In this document: piece by piece, positions 22,031-33,644 of the stretch
Position numbering within the stretch: the first letter of the stretch is position 1
Layout: each line of letters starts with the position of its first letter
Origin: Promerops cafer
Lineage: Eukaryota > Chordata > Aves > Passeriformes > Nectariniidae
Direction: 5' to 3'
DNA length: 64,000 nt
NCBI GenBank assembly: GCA_013398275.1
Contig: VZSE01005027.1
Span: 95,624-159,623, forward strand
Program-made: the position numbers and the translations under genes
Notes under the pieces: generated by a model
Database searches by the model: none
Told to the model about the DNA's origin: nothing
Seen by the model: the letters and a program-made list of their open reading frames with translations, nothing else

Positions 22031-25000
22031 TTACATGACCTGCTTCTTACCTCCCTGTTAGCTAAACCTTTCTCAGAGTGCTTTCTGTTGAGCAAGAGTG
22101 AAGAGGATTTCTTGTCTCTCACAAGCTAAAACAGTTTTCAGGCAGGTTTGTAACCAGAACAATGGAACTACCTGCTCCAGCTCTTTCTTGGTGGATGACT
22201 AGAGGTGAAAATGTCAAGTCTATGCTATGGTTTATGCCATTCCCCTACATGGGAGCCACATTTCAAATCCATGGTCAAGTACAGTGTCAGTCAGAGCTTG
22301 ACTTGATGCGAGTGAACAGCTGCATATTTTGGACTTCAGTGAAAACTATGAAGCCAATGCACCTATCCTATCTTACAAAAAATCAAAAAAAAAGAGAAAA
22401 AAGTATGTCAGTTGAAATAGTGAAACGGAACATATCATTAACTTGTGTAGGCCATTAAAATTGAGAATTTACATGACTTTTTAACCTGAGTCAATGCTTT
22501 ACTCTATAACAAATAGATTAAGCATTTAAAGTTTCACCTCAGCCATAGCCTTTTGAGGTTGATGCAAAGGTTCCATAACAGTCAGTTAGTCAGACCATAG
22601 GCAGCAACAGGATCACAGTACACAATTATACAAAGTGATTGCTAATTAAACTGATACGTCACTTGATTAACTGTTTGTCTTGTCTTTTTTTGTTGTTTTT
22701 CCTCATAAAATGAACTACCTTCAAATGTATATACTGAAGTATATTTTATGGATGTAAGAATTTAACCGATACTTTATATCTTTGTCATTAATAACCGTGA
22801 GTCAGTAGAACAAGTAACAGTTGCCTAACTAGGTTGATTTCAGAGATGAAAATAATTCTGTTCCTCAGCTCTATAAAAAGAATAACATAAGCATGAAAAC
22901 TCTGCTGGGAAGGTTAAACTCAGCTGTTCTATGTTCTTACTATAAATTATGTAGTGTTTTACAAACTGAAACCAAGAAGCCCATATTCTGACACTATCTT
23001 AAGGAAAATGGAGATTCATGGCCATCTTTCTTTGCATATGCTTAGGGAGAGCTTTGGGTCTTTCTTTGATTTGGGGTTTCAAAGTATGCAGATATGAATA
23101 TCACAGCAGCACTTTGAAAATATGTGAAATTAGAGAAGAGTGTAGATAGTACAAAAGAGAGCATTTAAACTTCAATAACAGAATATTCCTGAAAAAGGTA
23201 TTTGATTTAAGAAAATATGCAAAAAATAATCATTTATAGCTGATAGAATTCATGTGAAAAATAAATGACACATTTAAGAAATTGGATATATGATGGAGAT
23301 TAACTCTCTCCATAAAGAGACCAGACTAGGCAGAGTTAAGGACATTCTAAGCCCATGCAAGTAAACTTAGGAGCCAAGGAAGCTTTGTAAAGATTTGAAA
23401 AAAAAAGATTAAAAAAATGAGTGAGATATCAGAAAAGAGTAAAACACAGTGATACAGCCTGAATAAAAAACTGGCCCATTGAGAAACAGCTTACCTACAA
23501 ATATTGCTGATTCAATCTTTCCCGGGTTTCACTTTTAAGGATTTTAGTATAGTCACATTTTCTTCACCAATATAAGTAATCCTATTGCTTACATTTTCTT
23601 AGTTAGTCCAGAAAATGGACATAAATGCATATTCTAAAAATAGGACTAAACTCTTGAATTATCTGTTTTCGGCTTTCTGCCTATGAAATTCATGCCAGGA
23701 CCATAAGTAATTGAACAAGAAAGACTTACACCCTGGACTCCGGAGGCTGACTGAGCAACACCACTGAGGTTCTTAGAAGGCGATGGCCAGAAGTGGAGCA
23801 AAACAGCCATGATGTTTAGTGACTCTCCCTAGACCGCTCGGCTTTGGGCATGGCACATAGGCTAGTAAAATCACATTCTGCTCTAAGATACAACCTAGGG
23901 CAAACTGAAAGACCTTCTGAATTGCTGTATTTCAGCCTTTTCATGTAAGATTTTTTATGCAAGATTAAATCTTATTAAAGTTTACAGAGAAGAACACTAG
24001 GAAATGTATCATATATATCAAAAGATTAAGAAAAGTATGCTAAAAATGCTAGGGAGAACCTAATGTTAAAGGTACACTAAATCACAAAAATGCAAAAGAC
24101 ATTTAAATCCCTTTATGTGGAAATTCTAGTTTGATACAGAAGCCAAAGTCAAGTCTAGTCAATCAGTCAACCCTGGTTTATAGGGTTTTTCTTTATTTTC
24201 CTTAATCTGCAAAGAATTTAAAGTCTCAAGTTTTACCAGCATCCAAATGAGAGAGACAGATCTTGACAACGTGGATAAATATTAGAGATGGATGAAATAG
24301 TTAAGACAACACAGAGATCAGCCCAAACCTTTACTAAAAGAGCAGATGGAAATTTATGATAATTGAATGTGTACTGTTAATTTTAGGTTTTTCTACAGTT
24401 TCATGCGTATATGAACTAATTCCTGAGTCTGGGGCTAGAAGAGATGATGCAAAACTGACTAAGACAACATTAATATTTTCAGTGGGAATGGAAGACAATT
24501 GCATGAATGTTTTTACATGTACCTTTTTTTTTTTTTCCCCTCATGGGATTTCCAGTACAGCTATTTTTAAGCAACAGGCAGTTTGGCTAACTCGGAAATA
24601 AACTATGAACAAATATGAACATATAGATTTTGGAGGACTGGATTTAACCTCTTCACCCTTCCTTTTTTGCTTTTAATGTCTATCTTGCATATGAATAACC
24701 AGCAGAAAAGGAAAGGGAGAGGGGAAGAAGAGAGTTTCACATTCCTGTATTTCAGCCAGCACATTCCTTGGGAGCATAAGTGAGGTGGTTCAAAAAATGC
24801 AGACTGTGGAATTCATGTGATTTTGGTATGTGTAGCAATGCATTTTGGATGCATTAATAAAAATAGTTAAAGAATGTGCACCTTTTCAGGGAGTCAGTTT
24901 AATCGATTTAGTTCCACAAATTTCAACATTTTTTCATAGATTACTCTATTAGAAGTCACACGGAAGCATCTATAAACATCAAATCCTGCAGCTGTTCATG

Positions 25001-26515
25001 CGTCTGTCAGGGGCAATGCACATAATACAAGGCACATAATGCGTGGAAGAGAAGATAGTGTGATGCCTGAGACATAGCGTTGAGAGCCAGGAGCCTTGGA
25101 TACAATTGTCAGCTCTGCCGCAAATGTCCTTCTGACCTTGAGAAAAAACCTCTCTCAGCTTCACCTGTAAATACTTCTCTTTCTCACAGGGTCGTTGCCA
25201 GCTCAAATTAATTAATAGCTGTTAGGCATTTTTCCATCCCTTTAGAGAAGGCACCATAAAACACAGTCTATTCCATTTGTCCTGAGATGAAAAGTGTACA
25301 AAGAGAGGGAAAATCTGTGAAAGAGATTAACATCACCCCCTAACATCCCCAATAGAAAACACAAACACAAGTGTTATGGGCCACTGACCCTCCTTTGGTG
25401 TGACCTGCTGACTCCCTGCAGCCCTTTCACGTGCTGGGATTCAGCACTTTCTCTTTCCTTCTACATTTCCCTTTCCCACCCTTCCTACTGTTCCTACCTC
25501 CATGGCTGCTAAAGTTTTAAGTGCCCCACATTTACCAGATTAAGTTAGTTTAATTGCAGGTCTTCTAACTGTTCATGCTCTTATTACAGAGTTGGTAATG
25601 TTTCCACTGCAGAAGGCAAGCCTGCAGCCAGAAAAAAATCTACATTTCTTCTCCTACTAGCTTGCATCAGCTTTTCTGGCCTATATCCATTAAGACAGCT
25701 GAGCAAGTAGGAAAAAAAAAGTCAATTTAGTATTACTCAAGGTATTTAAAACAACCCTATAAAATAATTCCTACTTATAAGTCTACATATAGTAATCAAA
25801 AAATATTTTACAGTAGATCAAATATTTTTATTTTCTCTACACATGGCTGGCTTTTCATGTTAAAATTTAGCAGGATTAAGTTCAGTGTCCATTTCAACTC
25901 TGTGTGATCTCTTTGATTGGTTATATACAATGCATGTATAAAAGGAGCCATCAGGAATGTAAATCAATACAGGAAGCATGAAGTCCAATCAGGTTGGGGA
26001 GGTTGCATTGCTGGAAAATACTATAGATAGAAAAGAGAAGGCCAGATAAATTTTAAGTCCAAAAAGTAATTAGAGCTTTCTGTGTCATGGTACACACAGA
26101 TCAGTAATTTATTCATTGTTTCTCTGTTTGAATAGGAGGAAATTAGTATCCTTTTAGAAAGGTATCAATTCAAATCCTCATATTTCCACAGTTAAATTGC
26201 TCACACTATTTAAAATCAATGCTTCATATCTTGTCTGAATGTGTCTCCAAACATTGGTATTGTTATGTCTTTTTATGGTACAATAAACTGTTGTTTGCTA
26301 CCAGAAATCCTTACACATACAGAAGCTTTGAAACTGTAACCAAGAAATTTCTCCTCTGCCTGAATTTCTTCTTGGCTAATCCAAGGAGACTGAACCTCTT
26401 GGTTTATCACTACAAGGCATACTTTCCAGATCCTAGACTCATTCTTGTTGCATTTTCAGAAATATTTCCAAATTTTTTTACATGTAAAGTGTTGTATTAT
26501 ATTCTTTTAATTGAG
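22031..26515. other. Unique AT-rich non-coding sequence
   Basis: No gene or mobile element was recognised in about 4.5 kb. A T12 run lies near 24526-24537. Open frames are short and unremarkable. Confidence 0.5.
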
Positions 26516-27130
26516 TGTCTCTGTTTCCCCCAAGTTGTAATGGTTTCTTCCCCAGGTTGTATCCACCCCATTTTCCCTGTCTATCATTGTAAACCCCACC
26601 CAATTTTCCCCTTCAATCAATGTAGCCCTTCCCCTCCCAGCCTGCCTATCACTTGCAACCCATCCCCTTTTTCCAGAAGTTTCTGTGTTCCTTGGTGCCC
26701 CATTGGTGAAAGTGACCCCTTTCTCCTTCCCTCTATTCCCCATTGGACCCTGCATCATAAACCCTTCCCCTATCTTCTCCCCTGGAGTTACCCCATTGGT
26801 TCGAAGGTTGTACCCACCCCCTGGTTTTACCCTCCTTTTAAACCCTTGCACAGAGGTGTTCGGGGCTGTTCAGTCCCTGCACCTTCATGGGAGATTTCAG
26901 TTTGTTTCCAGACCCTTTATTAAATCCTGCTTGGAACTTCATACTGACAGCCTCCTCACCTCTTTCACCTCTCCTCGGACATTGCTTGCTGTTATTCCCG
27001 TTGAACCCACGGAAGGCCTGGCTGGCAGTGTTCTTACCTCCAGCCAAATCCCCACACCTGGCACGCAGCCAGAGTGCGACTCCAATCTTGTGGGAAGATA
27101 GCCGGGACTCCGGCAGTCGTGTCAATAAAG
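26516..27130 (+). mobile_element. Probable ERV LTR with repetitive C/T-rich U3
   Basis: The stretch is strikingly pyrimidine-rich compared with both flanks. Degenerate units of roughly 30 bp (TTGTAA..CCCAC..TTTTCCC..CTATCA) recur from about 26530 to 26670, as in U3 enhancer arrays. A TATA-like TTTTAAA is near 26836-26842, an ATTAAA poly(A) signal at 26919-26924 and an AATAAA at 27124-27129. The order U3 repeats, TATA, poly(A) signal fits a plus-strand LTR. The ends and target duplication could not be fixed, so the boundaries are approximate. The long open frames here (26219-26923 and overlapping ones on both strands) reflect low stop-codon content in C/T-rich DNA and match no protein I know. 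Confidence 0.55.
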
Positions 27131-27292
27131 ATTTTTTTATATCATATTTCTGTCTTAGAGTACTCTGTGGCTGTCTACTGTCCCCATGGCTATGAAGTAC
27201 AAAGTTCTTTGTGAAGCACTTACATTCCTGAATGTAAACAATAAAGTGCTTACATCGGAGTGTTATTAAGACTGGTGTGCACTACTGCTGAG
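27131..27292. other. Short unique spacer
   Basis: Nothing recognisable was seen apart from a partial direct repeat around 'gtgcttacat' near 27220-27255. Confidence 0.4.
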
Positions 27293-27370
27293 GAATCACA
27301 GAATAGTTAAGAGTTGGAAGGAACCTCTGGAGATATTTTAGTCCAGTCTCCACACCAAGGCAGGGCCATG
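27293..27370 (-). mobile_element. CR1 LINE 3' tail fragment (antisense)
   Basis: GAATCACAGAATAGTTAAGAG, TTGGAAGGAACCTCTGGAGAT and the following CAAGGCAGGG match the reverse complement of a CR1 3' end. Only the last about 80 bases are kept. Confidence 0.8.
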
Positions 27371-30023
27371 TAATTAGTTTCTTTAATTACCCAGGGAACA
27401 TATTCACTGATCAAATTCACATAAATGAGGATTTATTATTTTGAAAATTACAGAAAATGCAATTATAAAAGCATAGTAATATACTAGAACAATATGTGGT
27501 ATAATATACATTCTGTGTGGTAGCTGATTATAGGCCTGCTTTTAAAATAATGTTCTGCTCAGCAACAGGAATTTCAAGGGGTACAGAACCCTGGAGGTAC
27601 AAAGGGGAATAGATACATGCATTTTCCCTAGCAAGCTGTGTTTCAGTTGTGGATAAGTTGCCTGTGTATATTTATAGGGAGGAAAGGAGAAAGGGCCATG
27701 AGATGAGTTCACATCCTATGGATCTGACAGTGGGCTACAATCCTAATTTTGATTTATTGGTAAAGGATATTTGAGCAAGTTTCTTTTGTTTCTTTGGATT
27801 CTGTTATAATGTTTGCCCACAGTTCTCAATTATGTGACTGTGAAGCTTTCAGAAGTAAATAGAGAGAGCGGATCAATTTAAAACTAATAAATTTAAGTTT
27901 TGTTTTAACACTAATCTTCTGCTTCAGCAGGTATTTAGGTTGAAATGAGAAGCATGATAGATATGCTAAAGTTTAGATCATCAACATGGGTTTTAATGCT
28001 GATATTAGTGGAGGGTTTAAAGAAGGACAGGACTGAAATATTGGGAAGAGTGTATTTATGCAATTACACCTGAGAGACCAGAGTACCGTCTTCATATGGT
28101 TTTATTACTATATTTGATGGATACTACTTGGATGCGTGGCTTTTCTCTCTTCCTTCTCCTTCATGTCTCCTGCTCAGTCCGTTAGTGTCTGTTAAACATA
28201 TTTTTAGATTCCTTGGTGTTCCTTTCATATTGCAAAGTCATGGTATCTTATAACTGTCATGCCCAATATAGGAGAAATAATTGCCTTGGGCTTTATTGTG
28301 TCTGAATTCACCATTTAAGATTTTGCCCTATCAGAAACTGAATGTCAATGGCAACTCTTCAGTTGTTAAAGAGGAAAGCCACCTTCATACTGAATTTGAA
28401 TGAATTTTGGTTTCAATGTGAATTGCAGGCCTAATCTCTTACCAATGAGGGAGTACATGAAAACTCTGTAAAAAATTCTGTCTCTGAGAATAAATTTAGT
28501 CTAACTTTATTAAGCTTAGCTTACATTTGTCTCCATAAAAAATACAATATTCTTTGATTTACATGGCTGTATATTAAAACAGTACATTTGGAGTTATTAC
28601 AATGTCACAGACACAGTTAATGAAGAATCAGGTTGTCAGGCATAAATATGTGGTTCAGGAGACATTGAATGTGTCCCTGGTTCAAGTAGTAACTTACACT
28701 CTAGACCTGATCAATTCACTTGTTCTGTTTTCTTTTTGAATACCAAAGAAAATCTTTGAACATCTAATTCACCTTGCTTATATGGAGAGAAAAACTGAAC
28801 AGAAAAATAACATCCTGAAATTGGATGTTATTTGTAAATGCCAACTGCTTTGCTATAGAAATTTTCTCTTCACTTCATGGGTCAGTAATTTCAGACAACT
28901 GAAAGCATTGAATTAAAGTCAGTTTAAAACAGTTATGCATGTCGTGTCATGTCATGTTAGAAAGTAAACTTACCAGTTACAGTGTTTTCCAAATAGTTTC
29001 AACAAACAGCATTGCACAAGAACACAAATATCCAAGGGTTCTGTGTTGCATTTTCCAAAGACAATTGCAGACACCTAATTTTTAATGGTCAAAAATGCTC
29101 AGCCAAAGTCAGCTGAAATATATACATAATTTAAATTTTTTACCCCTCTTTCATGGCATAATTCTCAACTGTAGATTACTTTAGATTGAGCAATGACAGA
29201 AGATGAATGCCACTAAATAATAGGATCTTATTCCAAATAACAGAATAAAGATTTTCAGAAACACATACTTTAAATGTGTACTGCACCTTACTTGACCTGC
29301 ACAGCACATGGCTTCATTGATTTTGAAAATCAGCAGGTTTATGGGTGCAGCAAGGTATACAGAGCCCAACAACTGTGAGACACCATATTACCAAATCCAT
29401 GGACAAACATGTACCCGAGGAACTTAGGACTGTTTCACTACCCATAAGTACTGCATTATAGAAGAACCTCTATGCAGTAAATGTATGCCATCATTCAAAA
29501 TGATCCAACACAAAACTTTTTAAAAGTAGTATTAGTATTTTAAAATCATGAAAGAGTTAGTCCTGTCAATGTGAATGTTCAGAAAATCCAAAGATCTGAT
29601 AAGAAGACTGTAGTAATAGCTGAAGATTTTACATTTCATTTGCTTGAATACTAGAGATTTGAAGAAAGATGAGGTAATGACAACCCTGAGATTACAGATG
29701 GGGTTTTTTCACCTATGAAAAATTCATAACTGCATGGAAGTGGAATGACAGGGTGTTAAAATTGGAAAAGCTACAAGAGTCTTGATTTTGAGAAGCATGA
29801 TTATCTGCACTGATGGATCAGGAGCACTATTTTCCAGCAAGTGGCAGTAGCAGCTGGCATGAAGAAGTACGCACCCAGGCAAAATCAGTCAGTCAGACTT
29901 TAAAATTCAGTGATACACTGAGTTAAAATAAAATAAAAATTTTAAAACTTTGAATAAAATTATGCAAGAATCAGATCTTCAGCAGCTATAAATGAGACTC
30001 CACCTGTAGAAATTCAATTCAAT
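27371..30023. other. Unique AT-rich non-coding sequence
   Basis: No gene or repeat was recognised in about 2.6 kb. Confidence 0.5.
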
Positions 30024-30513
30024 TCTGGGACCTTCAAATAAGAAGGATGTGAACCTTCTGGGGCGAGTCCACAGGAGACTACAAAGATGATCAGAGGGCT
30101 GGAGCTCCTGTAAAGACAGGCTGAGACAGTTGGGGTTGTTGAGCTTGGAGAAGAAAAGGTGCCAGGGAGACCTCACAGGATTTTCCAGTGCCTAAAGGTG
30201 CCCTACAAGAAAGCTGAAAAGGAAATTTTTACGAGGGTATGTAGTGATGACATGAGGTAATGGCTTCAAACTGAGAGAGGGTAAGTTTATATGAGATACT
30301 AGGAAGAAATTCTTTACTGTGAGAGTGGTGAGGCACTGAAACAGGTTGTCCAGAGAAGTAATGGATGTTCCATCCCTATCAGTGTTGAAGGCCAGGTTGG
30401 ATGGGCTTTGAGCAACCTGGTCTGGTGGAACATGCATCTGCCCATGGCAGGGGATTTTGAACTAGATGATCTTTAAGGTCTCTTCCAAGTCATACCATTA
30501 TATGATTATATGC
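30024..30513 (+). mobile_element. CR1 LINE 3' fragment (sense)
   Basis: The segment runs from CTGGGACCTTCAAATAAGAAGG through AAGATGATCAGAGGGCTGGA, GCTTGGAGAAGAAAAGG, AGGAAGAAATTCTTTACTGTG and TTGAGCAACCTGGTCTGGTGG to GATGATCTTTAAGGTC and a decayed ATTATATG terminal repeat. It covers the end of ORF2 and the 3' UTR of the same CR1 subtype as 16800-17672. Frameshifts and stops break the reading frame. Confidence 0.93.
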
Positions 30514-32983
30514 ATTCTAAGCAGATCTTAGAAGTATGTGAAGGTCTCCCAGCTGAAGATGTGATGCACACTGGAATCAACTGGCCATATGCTCCATTGA
30601 TTGAATTTTCAGGTGGTGGAATGGCAAGTGTGTGATGAAGTAACAAATTAATTGTTTTTTCCTTGTTATGACTCTCATATGATTTGAAGAATTATTGAAT
30701 GAATCATAGCTAATGATCTTGCATTTTTCTCAAACAGAGCTGGAAACAGACCTGTAATATAAACTCAAGTTCTGTGACATCACGTGTTTGTTTTTAGTAA
30801 ACAGACAGTATGCAGTGGAATTTCCATAAAATAATTTTTTATTTGACAATTTAGATTTCTGGATTTATGGCTCATGGTACTGGTCTTCTGATTTAACTGG
30901 GGTTATACAAGAAAACAAGAATCTGGTCTAAGACACTGTCAACGGCAATTTTCCCATGAACTTAAATAGGATCACATAAAACTTTAATCATTTTTTTCAG
31001 GGAACTAGATTAGATGCTTTGAGTAAGCAGTCTTCACTGGTCAAAATACATACAGAACGGAACCAGTCTTTGCAAATTTATCTTGCTTGTACAGTACTTG
31101 TCACCAAATCCCCAGTAAAAATTTAAAGCTAACTACCCCATATTGTATTGAAATATTCTTTGTGGGTTTTTTTCTTTCTCATCTTATTGTATGTTTTGTG
31201 CAGATTTTAAGTGTCTTTTATTTCTTCCTTACTTTCCATGTGCTGTTTCTCTCCACTGCATTTCCAGACCTAGTTATTCTGAAAATGAGGATCTGTGTTG
31301 GTGTGGTTGGTATTCAGTGATTTCCATAAGCATAGAGATAAGCAACTAGATTCCTGATCACCCTTTCTTCTGACTAGTGAAATGTCACTGTGTATGTGAT
31401 AAATTATCCAGTTTATATATGTGGCAGAAATTTGGAAAATACACATCCACATACATGAAGGAGAACAAATGTTGGACTGAGAGACCCAAGCATTTCTATG
31501 ATGTATGCCCAAAGATTTTCTATCCCAAGGTGGATGAGACTCCAAAGACCTTGCCATTGTGGCTGCCTTAGTCCATCTGAGATGCTGAGATATACTTCAG
31601 CTCCCACTGTGCTACACTTTGAAGTTGTTCCATGTGATCTCCATGTTATTTCTATTTTTTATCTTGTCAAGAAAAAACAAAGCTTTCAATCTCTTACAAA
31701 AAAAGAAATAAAGGAAATAAAAAGCTTGCAGCTCATCAATCTTCAAAAGCTTTTGCTACTCTTCTAATCACTGTACCCAGAAAAATGGATAAGATAGAAA
31801 AAAAGTCTGTAGAAACAGAGGGATAGAGTAATTTATGAAAGAATGTTGATTATTTACAACATTTCAGAAAGTTCTGGGGATTCAATAACTTCTAGGCAAT
31901 TTCAGCTGCTGAGAGTACAGGCTGACATAAAAACTTCACCTCCACTGTTCAGTAGGTCTCTAAGGAAATGTGTTTTTCCCCTGCTGCCATCAGTTTAGTC
32001 TAAATTAAAGCTGAAGTATCCTTTAACATGTATATATGATAAACTATATAAAGCTCAGTGAGAGAAAGAAGGTACTCAGTGGCATATACTTTTTGTTTGC
32101 CAGGGATTGCCATTTAAAGTGGATTTTGAAGAGCTATTGCTACTACTGTGTTACAAGCCATTCAAATATGACTTGTGAATGTTTAATGTTTGGTGTTTTT
32201 CTTGGGTTTTTCCTTTTTTATTTTTTAAGCCTTTAAAAATTCTTTTTCTCTTGGGAAATTTGTTCTACATTTTAAGCTCTTCAGTTTATATACTTCACTT
32301 TAACTTTCAATATAAAATTAATTTTTTTGGTGTCACCAAGCACTGGAAATAAACTTCTTGATAAAAATGTCTAAAGTCATATTGGTTTCTATTGTTGCTG
32401 CTCCATAACAGAAGGATGTGACCACTTCTCTCAGCTTTTGGCTTTCCCTACTTTAAAGTCCTGATGTGAACATCAAAGGACAATTTACTTCTTGAATGTT
32501 GTTTTCCTTTAAAAATAATCAAAATGTGCTAAGAGGTAAAAGGCTGTCAGTATGCAAATAACAATAGCATATTCCTCTTCAACAATCCTTTTACTGGGTT
32601 ACTCGAATACAAATGCATTTTATTTCTTTTCACAGATACGTTTTTACATTTTAGAACAAGAAGTGCCTAAATGCAGTGTTTTTAACCCCTATTCAAAAAG
32701 GATGGACTGTTTATTTGAGGGCAAGATCCTGCTTTTAATTACATTAGAAATAATTTTGCCAGTAGACTTTTTTAGATTGGGGGAATCTTTACTATAATAA
32801 CAATGATCTAACAAATAGAAAAAGATAGTTAAGTACCATAACTTGCCTATTTGCAGGATAAAAACATACCAGCGATATATCTAGAAATAACACATTGTTT
32901 TAACTCAAGACAGTTCAGCTTGTCAACAATAACCTAACTTTATATAAATAAAAGAGAACATATGGAGAATTTTAAATATTGGA
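30514..32983. other. Unique AT-rich non-coding sequence
   Basis: No gene or repeat was recognised in about 2.5 kb. Confidence 0.5.
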
Positions 32984-33189
32984 TGTCATGGTTTAACCCC
33001 AGAAGGCACTTAAGTACCATGAAATTACTTGCTTACACCTTGCTCCCTGGTGGGGAGTAGACTTGGGAAAAAAAATCAGCCATCTTGGGATACGAACTGC
33101 ATAATAATTGAAGTAAAAGAAAATTAAATAATGCAAATAATAAAAGTGATAGCAGCAGCAGGAACAACAACAACAGCAGTGATAATAAC

Positions 33190-33256
<67 letters not shown>

Positions 33257-33644
33257 GGAGACAGAAAAGGGAATAAAATCGAAAAGAAACAAGTGGTGCG
33301 CTCAATATCACAGCTCACCACCTGCTGTCTGATGCTCAGCCAGTCCCTGAGCAGCAATCGGTGGCTCCCAGACAACTCCCCCCAGTTTATATACTGGGCC
33401 ATGTTCTGTGGTGTACAACATCCCTTTGGCCAGTTCGGGTCAGCTGCCCTGGCCATGCTCCATCTCAGCTTCTTGTGCACCTCCTCACTGGCAGAGCATG
33501 GGAAACTGGAAAGTCTTGGACTCAGGGTAAGTGCTACTTAGCAACAACTAAAACATCACTGTGTTATCAGCATTATTCACATGGTAAATCCAAACCAAGG
33601 CTACTAAGAAGAGAATTAACTCTATCCCAGCCAAAACCAGGACA
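32984..33644 (-). mobile_element. Solo LTR of an avian ERV with internal (AAT)22
   Basis: It starts TGTCATGGTTTAACCCC and ends CCAGCCAAAACCAGGACA, the same family as 2932-3508. The flanks TTGGA (32979-32983) and TTGTA (33645-33649) fit a 5-bp target duplication with one later change. The minus strand carries a TATATAAA box (complement of about 33386-33393), so the element points leftwards. No proviral interior is present. The AT-rich segment that is a mix of AAT, GAT and AAC triplets in family relatives has become a pure AAT array here. The poly-Ile, poly-Tyr and poly-Leu open frames are frames of that array. Confidence 0.87.
33190..33255. repeat. (AAT)22 microsatellite inside an LTR
   Basis: Twenty-two uninterrupted AAT triplets are preceded by less regular GAT/AAC/AGC triplets from about 33131. 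The array lies wholly within the LTR at 32984-33644, so it grew from a triplet-rich part of the LTR. Confidence 0.95.

Noticed and set aside
21514..22061. Pro/Leu/Ser-rich repeat protein
   Set aside because: It is a translation of the compound pyrimidine repeat; two overlapping frames give equally long products.
26219..26923. Longest open frame in the window (234 codons, plus strand) as a gene
   Set aside because: It runs from AT-rich unique sequence into the C/T-rich LTR-like block, where stops are rare. Overlapping frames on both strands are also open, and no domain or splice support is visible.
33033..33541. Poly-Ile, poly-Tyr and poly-Leu proteins
   Set aside because: They are frames of the (AAT)22 array within an LTR.
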